This document shows positions 1 to 4,985 of a DNA stretch of 9,297 nt, piece after piece; within the stretch, counting starts at the first letter, position 1; the number at the start of each line of letters is the position of its first letter. Both the position numbers and the translations under genes were made by a program. The notes beneath the pieces were generated by a model. It was not told the DNA's origin. It did not search any database and saw only the letters and a list, made by a program, of their open reading frames with translations. Source of the stretch: UBA1172 sp049889655 (GTDB lineage Bacteria > Pseudomonadota > Alphaproteobacteria > Puniceispirillales > UBA1172). The stretch covers positions 1-9,297 of the forward strand of contig JBMHCY010000106.1 in the NCBI GenBank assembly GCA_049889655.1, in the 5' to 3' direction.

Positions 1-767
1 GCATAGACGAGAGGGGCGGACAGCAGATAGCCATCGCACCGGTCAAGAATACCGCCATGCCCGGGCAGGATACGGCCCGCATCCTTGACGTTGTGACGTC
101 GCTTGAAAAGAGATTCGAACAGATCACCACCGATTGAGAAATCAGCGATCAGCACCCCCATGATGACCCCGGCCTGGGTACTGATCCCGATCACAGGAGC
201 CAATGCCCCAGCGACGATACCGCCACCCACAAGGCCGCAGATCGCCCCGCTCCATGTCTTTGAGGGGCTGATTTTCGGGGCCAGTTTCGGCCCGCCGAAG
301 AATTTGCCGCCAAAAAACGCCGTGCTGTCAGCAGCAATCACGGCAGCGACCATCAGCAACAGCCATTCCTGGTGGTGATCAAGTGTCAGGCTGATAAAGC
401 AGAAAGACATCAGCATCATGGCCATGGCCAGACCAAGGTTGATCAGGCTGCGGTCGAGGGCCAGCAGCAGCAGCCCCCCTGCCAAAATGCTGATGAGCGG
501 CGAGACTTCCAACCCGCTCAGACTCCCCGCCGCGAGCGTGGCCCCTGGCAGGAGAATGGCAATTATCAGCATGAGCCCGCGACCGGAGAGCAGCGGCTCA
601 CCCTTGACCGTGAGGATTTCGAGCCCCATCAGTACCGTAACAGCCAGATAGACCATGACCGCCAGAGGCCCGCCATAATAGACAAGGCCGAGCAATGGCA
701 GCAGGATAACCGCCGTCACCAATCGGATAAAAAGTTCGGGGCCTTGTTTTCCTGCGGGGTCGGCCAT
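1..767 (-). CDS. cdsA: Phosphatidate cytidylyltransferase (CDP-diglyceride synthase), 3' end cut off by window edge
   Basis: CdsA is an inner-membrane enzyme that makes CDP-diacylglycerol from phosphatidic acid and CTP, the precursor of bacterial phospholipids. The visible 255 codons show many hydrophobic segments (about residues 14-31, 35-50, 63-80, 108-128, 133-150, 175-193 and 199-210). Residues 145-173 (AADSTAFFGGK, then KLAPKISPSKTWSG) match the conserved CdsA core. The family signature lies at about 219-245: SLFKRR, then KD, then LPGHGGILDRCD. It differs from the classical pattern only by Cys before the last Asp. The C-terminal residues lie beyond the window. The ATG at 767-765 is 6 bases after the uppS stop and in the same frame as uppS. 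No Shine-Dalgarno sequence is visible, so translation is probably coupled to uppS. A TTG at 773-771, directly after that stop, is a possible alternative start. The position after uppS is typical. Confidence 0.95.
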   Translation of the reverse strand, partial: MADPAGKQGPELFIRLVTAVILLPLLGLVYYGGPLAVMVYLAVTVLMGLEILTVKGEPLLSGRGLMLIIAILLPGATLAAGSLSGLEVSPLISILAGGLLLLALDRSLINLGLAMAMMLMSFCFISLTLDHHQEWLLLMVAAVIAADSTAFFGGKFFGGPKLAPKISPSKTWSGAICGLVGGGIVAGALAPVIGISTQAGVIMGVLIADFSIGGDLFESLFKRRHNVKDAGRILPGHGGILDRCDGYLLSAPLVY

Positions 768-773
768 GGGCAA

Positions 774-1517
774 TTACGTCGATGAGCCGGTTTTGCGAAA
801 TTGTGCAGGCTCAGCCGGATCGCCGCCGAAACGCCGTTCACCCTGGCTGTATTCGCCAATGATCCGGGTCAGTTCTTCGGGGCTGAAATCCGGCCAGTGG
901 GTCGGGCTGAATGCCAGTTCGGCATAGGCCAGATCCCAGATCAGGAAATTGGAGATCCGATGCTCCCGACCGCTGCGGATCAACAGGTCAACAGGCGGCA
1001 GCATAGCCGTACTGAGATGCGCCTTGATCATGTCTTCGTTGATCTCAACCGGATCGATCTCACCGGCACGCAGTTTTTCAGCAATTGCCCGGCTGGCCAT
1101 GGCGATATCAGCCTTGCCGCCATAACCGAGAGCAATAGTCAGGTTGAGCCCGTCATTGCCCGCGGACCGGGCTACGGCATCATCGATCATGGTATTGATA
1201 TCGGCAGGGAAACGGCTTCTGTCACCCACCACCCGCAGCCTGATATTGCGGTTGATGAGATTCTGCACCTTGGCCTTAAGGTAATGACGGAAGATCGTCA
1301 TCAGCGTCCGGATTTCAAGCGGAGACCGTCGCCAGTTTTCGGTTGAAAAGGCAAATAAAGTCAGCCACTTCACCCCGTTATCATGGGCAGCCTCGGCGAT
1401 CTCTTCAACCTTCAGCGCCCCTTGCTCATGACCATGGTAGGGGGCGAGGCCGCGCTCTTTGGCCCAGCGCCTGTTCCCATCCATGATGATGGCAATATGT
1501 TCGGGATGCTGCGTCAT
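774..1517 (-). CDS. uppS: Isoprenyl transferase, (di-trans,poly-cis)-undecaprenyl-diphosphate synthase
   Basis: UppS adds cis-isoprene units from IPP to farnesyl diphosphate. This makes undecaprenyl diphosphate, the lipid carrier for peptidoglycan and other envelope polymers. The 247-residue protein aligns without gaps to the E. coli enzyme in the motifs I compared, with an offset of 13. Seen are HIAIIMDGN with catalytic Asp13 (E. coli D26), GHEQG at 29-33, FSTENW at 57-62, IRSGREHRISNFL at 180-192 with diphosphate-binding Arg181, Arg187 and Ser189, and Glu200 (E. coli E213). Unusual residues are Gly131 in place of the Asn of the usual NYGG motif, Ser182 for Thr, Arg184 for the Gly before Glu, and Asp195 for the Gln of the WQ pair. 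The main catalytic residues are intact, so I infer an active enzyme. frr ends 15 bases upstream and cdsA starts 6 bases downstream. The start sits just before the first conserved motif. No good Shine-Dalgarno sequence is visible. Confidence 0.96.
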   Translation of the reverse strand: MTQHPEHIAIIMDGNRRWAKERGLAPYHGHEQGALKVEEIAEAAHDNGVKWLTLFAFSTENWRRSPLEIRTLMTIFRHYLKAKVQNLINRNIRLRVVGDRSRFPADINTMIDDAVARSAGNDGLNLTIALGYGGKADIAMASRAIAEKLRAGEIDPVEINEDMIKAHLSTAMLPPVDLLIRSGREHRISNFLIWDLAYAELAFSPTHWPDFSPEELTRIIGEYSQGERRFGGDPAEPAQFRKTGSST

Positions 1518-1532
1518 GATACTACCGAAAAA

Positions 1533-2087
1533 TCAGACCGTTTTGATATCGCTTTCCTTTGCAGCCAGCATGCTGTCGACCTTGCCGACAGCCTCATCCG
1601 TCAGTTTCTGGATCTGGCCTTCGAGACCGTGGCGTTCATCTTCACCAAACTCGCCGTCCTTTTCCATCTTGCGGACCATTTCGATGGCATCACGGCGGAC
1701 ATTGCGGATCGCCACCCGTGTTGCCTCAGCATATTTACCGGCGACCTTGGCCAGTTCAGTCCGGCGTTCGGCGGAAAGATCGGGGATCGGCAGACGGATG
1801 ACATTGCCTTCCGTCTGGGGATTGAGCCCGAGATCGCTTTCACGGATTGCTTTCTCAACCGCCGCGACCATGGATTGATCCCAGACCTGGACAGTCAGCA
1901 GCCGTGGTTCCGGTGCGGAAATGTTGCCGAGCTGGTTGACCGGCATTTTCGAGCCATAGGCATCAACCTGGATCGGGTCGAGCATGCCGGTTGAGGCACG
2001 GCCTGTCCGCAGCCCCTGAAAATCGCTTTCAAGCGAGGAGATCGCCCCGTTCATACGGCGGCTGGTATCTGAAAGATCAGCACTCAT
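1533..2087 (-). CDS. frr: Ribosome recycling factor
   Basis: RRF works with EF-G to split the post-termination ribosome so that its subunits can be reused. The product is 184 residues, against 185 for E. coli RRF. It shows the expected two-domain layout: a long N-terminal helix (about 1-28, ending in FQGLRTGRAS), a small beta domain (about 30-103, with the conserved IRLPIPDLSAERR region at about 96-108), and two long C-terminal helices rich in charged residues (RRTELAK through RNVRRDA, then KMEKDG through DSMLA). The reading frame is open further upstream, but the start at 2087 is supported by AAGGAG at 2096-2101 with an 8-base spacer, and by homology. A longer version would run back into pyrH. 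It follows pyrH by 16 bases, the usual arrangement, and probably shares its transcript. Confidence 0.97.
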   Translation of the reverse strand: MSADLSDTSRRMNGAISSLESDFQGLRTGRASTGMLDPIQVDAYGSKMPVNQLGNISAPEPRLLTVQVWDQSMVAAVEKAIRESDLGLNPQTEGNVIRLPIPDLSAERRTELAKVAGKYAEATRVAIRNVRRDAIEMVRKMEKDGEFGEDERHGLEGQIQKLTDEAVGKVDSMLAAKESDIKTV

Positions 2088-2095
2088 TGTTTCAT

Positions 2096-2101
2096 CTCCT
2101 T
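2096..2101 (-). promoter_or_regulatory. Ribosome binding site of frr, fixes the start
   Basis: AAGGAG on the minus strand, 8 bases before the frr ATG at 2087. It begins 2 bases after the pyrH TGA (2104-2106) and selects the internal ATG over earlier Met codons of the same open frame that lie inside pyrH. Confidence 0.85.
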
Positions 2102-2103
2102 GT

Positions 2104-2868
2104 TCAAGATGTTTGATTATTGACCAGGGTGAATTTGCCCTGATGACGGAGAACCTGTTCAAAGCCCCCGGATTCTTCGATGGAAAAGACAATGATCGGA
2201 ATACCGTTCTCACGGGCCAGCGAAATTGCCGAGGCATCCATGACCCCGAGATCACGCGACAGCACATCCATATAGGTCAGCTGATCATAGCGTTCGGCAT
2301 CAGGATTCTTTTCAGGATCAGCTGAATAGACACCGTCAACCCGCGTTCCCTTGAGGATGGCATCACAATTCATTTCGGTGGCCCGCAACGCTGCTGCAGT
2401 ATCGGTGGTGAAAAAGGGATTGCCGGTGCCGGCAGCAAAGATCACCACCCGCCCCTTTTGCATATGCCGCTGGGCCCGGCGGCGGATATAGGGCTCACAC
2501 ACCGCCGAGATCGGCAGGGCGGAAAGCACCCGCGTGTAGACCCCGATATCCTCAAGCGCATTCTGCATGGCAAGAGCGTTCATCACCGTTGCCAGCATAC
2601 CCATGTAATCACCAGTGGCCCGTTCCATGCCGGCAGCAGCCCCGGAAATCCCCCGGAAGATATTGCCGCCCCCGATCACGAGGCAAACCTCGACACCCTG
2701 GCTGGTGACGGCCTTGACCTCACCGGCCACGCGGGCGACCATCTCGGGATCAATCCCGTAGGCAAGGCTGCCCATCAGGGATTCGCCTGAAATTTTCAGC
2801 AGAACACGGTTGTAATGGAAAGGGTCAGGCGTCTCGGATGATGCAGGATGGTTTCCGTCTTTTCCCAT
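2104..2868 (-). CDS. pyrH: Uridylate (UMP) kinase
   Basis: PyrH phosphorylates UMP to UDP with ATP, the step that feeds UTP and CTP synthesis. It belongs to the bacterial hexameric amino-acid-kinase-fold family, unrelated to eukaryotic UMP/CMP kinases. The 254-residue protein shows VLLKISGESL (22-31), the IGGGNIFRG loop (65-73), the RATGDYMGMLATVMNALA region (83-100), the AAGTGNPFFTTDTAAALRA segment (145-163) and KGTRVDGVYSADP (173-185). It is slightly longer than E. coli PyrH (241), mostly through a polar N-terminal stretch of about 20 residues before the first strand. The start at 2868 is supported by GGGAG at 2877-2881 with an 8-base spacer. An intrinsic terminator ends only 24 bases upstream of the start, so how this gene is transcribed is unclear from sequence. 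It precedes frr as in most proteobacteria. Confidence 0.97.
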   Translation of the reverse strand: MGKDGNHPASSETPDPFHYNRVLLKISGESLMGSLAYGIDPEMVARVAGEVKAVTSQGVEVCLVIGGGNIFRGISGAAAGMERATGDYMGMLATVMNALAMQNALEDIGVYTRVLSALPISAVCEPYIRRRAQRHMQKGRVVIFAAGTGNPFFTTDTAAALRATEMNCDAILKGTRVDGVYSADPEKNPDAERYDQLTYMDVLSRDLGVMDASAISLARENGIPIIVFSIEESGGFEQVLRHQGKFTLVNNQTS

Positions 2869-2892
2869 GTCCTATTCTCCCAAGAGCCTTTC

Positions 2893-2924
2893 AAAAAGAG
2901 CATACACGAACACCGTGTATGCTC
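2893..2924 (-). terminator. Intrinsic terminator after tsf
   Basis: On the minus strand a perfect 11-bp inverted repeat, GAGCATACACG (2914-2924) and CGTGTATGCTC (2898-2908), encloses a 5-base loop. It is followed at once by five T (2893-2897). This is the textbook form of a Rho-independent terminator and lies between tsf (stop at 2948) and pyrH (start at 2868). It would end or reduce rpsB-tsf transcripts before pyrH. The same palindrome could instead be an operator. The T-run directly after the stem makes the terminator reading more likely. Confidence 0.82.
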
Positions 2925-2927
2925 CAA
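2899..2927 (-). promoter_or_regulatory. Weak candidate pyrH promoter overlapping the terminator hairpin
   Basis: TTGGAG (2922-2927) and TATGCT (2899-2904) are 17 bases apart on the minus strand, each matching 4 of 6 consensus positions for a housekeeping sigma factor. Initiation would fall near 2892, just after the hairpin, so the RNA would escape the terminator. A perfect TTGACA lies close by (2933-2938) but has no acceptable -10 at normal spacing. This is inference from weak matches. Confidence 0.25.
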
Positions 2928-2947
2928 GTTTTTGTCAACAATACGGC

Positions 2948-3868
2948 TTAGTTGCCGAGTTGTGCTGCGACTTCGGCTGCGAAGTCGGCTTCTTCCTTTT
3001 CAATCCCCTCACCGAGGTTGAAGCGGGCAAAGCCTGTCATGGTGATGTCAGCCCCGGCATCCTTGGCGGCGTTTTCGATCACCTTGCGGACTTCGGTCTC
3101 GCCATCGATCACAAAAGTCTGCTCGAGCATGACGACTTCCTTCATGAATTTCTTCATGCGGCCTTCGACCATTTTCTCAGCGATATCGGCAGGCTTGCCC
3201 GACTGGATAGCCTGATCGACCAGAACCTGACGCTCACGGGCAACCATCTCAGCGTCGAGATCATCGGCACTGAGGCTGGCCGGGGCAGCGGCGGCAACGT
3301 GCATGGCCAGCTGTTTGCCAAGGCCGTTGAGCACATCCGCCGGGGCGGAGGATTCCAGGGCCACCAGCACACCGATCCGGCCAAGGCCTTCAGCGGCAGC
3401 GTTGTGAACATAGGACACAACAGCCCCTTCATTGACCGAAAGTTTGGTGATCCGGCGCAGCGACATATTCTCGCCGATGGTGGCGATGTTGTGCGTCAGT
3501 TCCTCGGCCACACTGCGCCCGGTTTCAGGATAATCCATCCCCGCCAGGGCTTCGACGCTGTCTGCATCGCGGGCAAGGGTTGTCAGGGTTGTGACAAACT
3601 GCTGGAAAATCTCGTTACGGGAAACGAAATCGGTCTCGGAATTGACCTCGACCAGTGTCCCGACCGTGCCTTGGCTGAGCACACCGACAAGGCCTTCACT
3701 GGCCACACGGCTGGCTTTCTTGGCAGCGGCGGAAAGGCCTTTCTTGCGCAGCCAGTCAATCGCTGCATCAAGATCACCATCGGTTTCGCTGAGAGCTTTC
3801 TTGCAATCCATCATCCCGGCGCCGGTGGCAGTCCGGAGTTCTTTAACAAGTGCAGCAGAAATGGTCAT
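2948..3868 (-). CDS. tsf: Translation elongation factor Ts
   Basis: EF-Ts is the nucleotide exchange factor that releases GDP from EF-Tu. The 306-residue protein has the N-terminal UBA-like domain with the family signature LRTATGAGMMDCKKAL (11-26) and a following helix to about residue 55. The core begins with the second signature, EVNSETDFV (74-82), whose TDFV residues (79-82) form the EF-Tu contact region. The rest is the duplicated core and the coiled-coil insertion region, with conserved MHVAAAAP (about 198-205). It is somewhat longer than the E. coli protein (283). The start at 3868 is supported by AAGGA at 3876-3880 with a 7-base spacer. It lies 48 bases after rpsB, the near-universal bacterial pairing, and is followed by a strong terminator. 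rpsB and tsf are probably co-transcribed. Confidence 0.97.
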   Translation of the reverse strand: MTISAALVKELRTATGAGMMDCKKALSETDGDLDAAIDWLRKKGLSAAAKKASRVASEGLVGVLSQGTVGTLVEVNSETDFVSRNEIFQQFVTTLTTLARDADSVEALAGMDYPETGRSVAEELTHNIATIGENMSLRRITKLSVNEGAVVSYVHNAAAEGLGRIGVLVALESSAPADVLNGLGKQLAMHVAAAAPASLSADDLDAEMVARERQVLVDQAIQSGKPADIAEKMVEGRMKKFMKEVVMLEQTFVIDGETEVRKVIENAAKDAGADITMTGFARFNLGEGIEKEEADFAAEVAAQLGN

Positions 3869-3916
3869 CGTTCTATCCTTGATGTTGGGTTAAGAGAAAG
3901 GGATTGGCGATCCGGC

Positions 3917-4792
3917 TCAGGCAGAAGGCTGCTCTTCCGCCGGCGCATCTTCGGCGGCGGCTTCGGCAGTAGCTTCAGCAGGGGCTTCTTCCGCTGCAGC
4001 TTCTTCGGCCGGTGCTTCTTCTGCTGGTGCTTCGGCATCAGCGGCAACAGCCTCTTCCACCGGTGCTGATTCTTCACCGATATCGACCCCTTCACGGATC
4101 ATTTCGGCCTTCAGACCATCGAGAACGGCCCCGGCAACGAGATCACAGTAGAGGGTGATGGCCCGCAGGGCATCGTCATTGCCCGGAACCGGGAAATCAA
4201 CACCATCGGGGTTGGCGTTACTGTCGACCACGGCAATAACCGGAATACCGAGGGTGTTGGCTTCTGCAACAGCAATGGCTTCCTTGTTGGTGTCGATGAT
4301 GAACAGCAGATCAGGCAGACCGCCCATTTCCTTGATCCCGCCGAGGGTGCGTTCCAATTTTTCACGCTCCCGCGACAGCTGGAGGGCTTCCTTCTTGGTC
4401 AGGCCGCTGACGCCTTCGCCATCAAGGCGCTCTTCGAGACTGCGCAGGCGACGGATCGATTGCGAAACCGTGTTCCAGTTGGTCATCATGCCACCGAGCC
4501 AGCGGTGGTTAACATAGTACTGGCCGCAGGAACGTGCGGCTTCGGCGATGGTTTCGGCTGCGGCAGGCTTGGTGCCGACAAACAGGATCCGGCCACCGCG
4601 TGCAGCCGTCTGGCTGATCACTTCGAGGGCCTGATAAAGCATCGGGACTGTCTGCTGCAGATCAAGAATGTGAATGTTGTTGCGCTTGCCGAAAATGAAC
4701 TTTTCCATCTTCGGGTTCCAGCGGCGCGTATGGTGACCAAAATGAACACCGGCTTCGAGCAGCTGGCGCATGGTGAAACTTTGCTGAGGCAT
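3917..4792 (-). CDS. rpsB: 30S ribosomal protein S2 with acidic Ala/Glu/Pro-rich C-terminal tail
   Basis: S2 is a late-assembling protein of the small ribosomal subunit that helps S1 bind. The core, residues 1 to about 235, follows the family closely: LLEAGVHFGHHTRRWNPKM (11-29), YVNHRWLGGMMTNW (93-106), and the second S2 signature at 160-184 (PDLLFIIDTNKEA, then GIP). The protein has 291 residues, against 241 in E. coli. The extra length is a low-complexity tail of roughly 50-58 residues. From 234 to 291 there are 20 acidic residues and no Lys or Arg, with an approximate five-residue APAEE repeat at 255-274. The start at 4792 is supported by AAGGAG at 4799-4804 with a 6-base spacer. tsf follows. 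In E. coli, S2 represses the rpsB-tsf mRNA by binding its leader. The foldable leader here could do likewise, which is inference. Confidence 0.97.
   Translation of the reverse strand: MPQQSFTMRQLLEAGVHFGHHTRRWNPKMEKFIFGKRNNIHILDLQQTVPMLYQALEVISQTAARGGRILFVGTKPAAAETIAEAARSCGQYYVNHRWLGGMMTNWNTVSQSIRRLRSLEERLDGEGVSGLTKKEALQLSREREKLERTLGGIKEMGGLPDLLFIIDTNKEAIAVAEANTLGIPVIAVVDSNANPDGVDFPVPGNDDALRAITLYCDLVAGAVLDGLKAEMIREGVDIGEESAPVEEAVAADAEAPAEEAPAEEAAAEEAPAEATAEAAAEDAPAEEQPSA
3971..4030 (-). repeat. Degenerate 15-base in-frame repeat in the S2 tail
   Basis: Four imperfect 15-base units encode APAEE, APAEE, AAAEE and APAEA (S2 residues 255-274). Further AE-rich copies decay on both sides. This looks like a low-complexity expansion inside the rpsB coding frame and not a separate element. 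Confidence 0.6.
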
Positions 4793-4923
4793 GGGATACT
4801 CCTTTTTTCCGGTTAAGCCTCCATGAAGGGATGGGAGCCAGGCTCCACCGGATGGCAGCCGCAGGATTTTACGCCCCGTCGGACACCGACCTTCATGTGT
4901 GAATTCCCGCCCGAAAGCAGGTT
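4793..4923 (-). promoter_or_regulatory. Foldable 5' leader of rpsB
   Basis: The stretch between the candidate promoter and rpsB has several inverted repeats on the minus strand. CATGAAGG (4890-4897) pairs with CCTTCATG (4822-4829) as an 8-bp long-range stem. Inside it are GTCGG-TGT-CCGAC (4878-4890), a 5-bp stem with a 3-base loop sharing one base with the long stem, and the palindrome GGAGCC-T-GGCTCC (4834-4846). The Shine-Dalgarno sequence lies 3' of the long stem. Ribosomal-protein leaders often hold autoregulatory structures, and S2 is known to autoregulate in E. coli. I do not recognise this as a known motif. Confidence 0.35.
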
Positions 4924-4929
4924 GCGACT

Positions 4930-4958
4930 TTCATAGCGGGTGATCCCCGCGAACGCAA
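4930..4958 (-). promoter_or_regulatory. Candidate rpsB promoter
   Basis: TTGCGT (4953-4958) and TATGAA (4930-4935) are separated by 17 bases on the minus strand, downstream of the dnaE stop. This predicts initiation near 4923 and a leader of about 130 nt. An overlapping TTGACT (4958-4963) is a better -35 but is 22 bases from the same -10. No strong terminator follows dnaE, so read-through from dnaE may add to rpsB expression. Confidence 0.35.
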
Positions 4959-4985
4959 GTCAAAACATGGCAAAAAAGCCGAGAA

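Noticed and set aside
2086..2097. Four-codon frame (ATG AAA CAA TGA) overlapping the frr start
   Set aside because: Its ATG directly abuts the Shine-Dalgarno sequence, too close for initiation, and the frame is too short to judge.
2867..4069. Plus-strand open frame of 400 codons opposite tsf and the rpsB tail
   Set aside because: It is a shadow of tsf and rpsB. The Gly/Phe/Arg-rich end is just the antisense of the Ala/Glu repeat in the S2 tail.
4960..4985. Possible terminator after dnaE (GGC, six T, GCC)
   Set aside because: The stem is only 3 bp, with the T-run in the loop and not after the stem, so it is not a convincing terminator.
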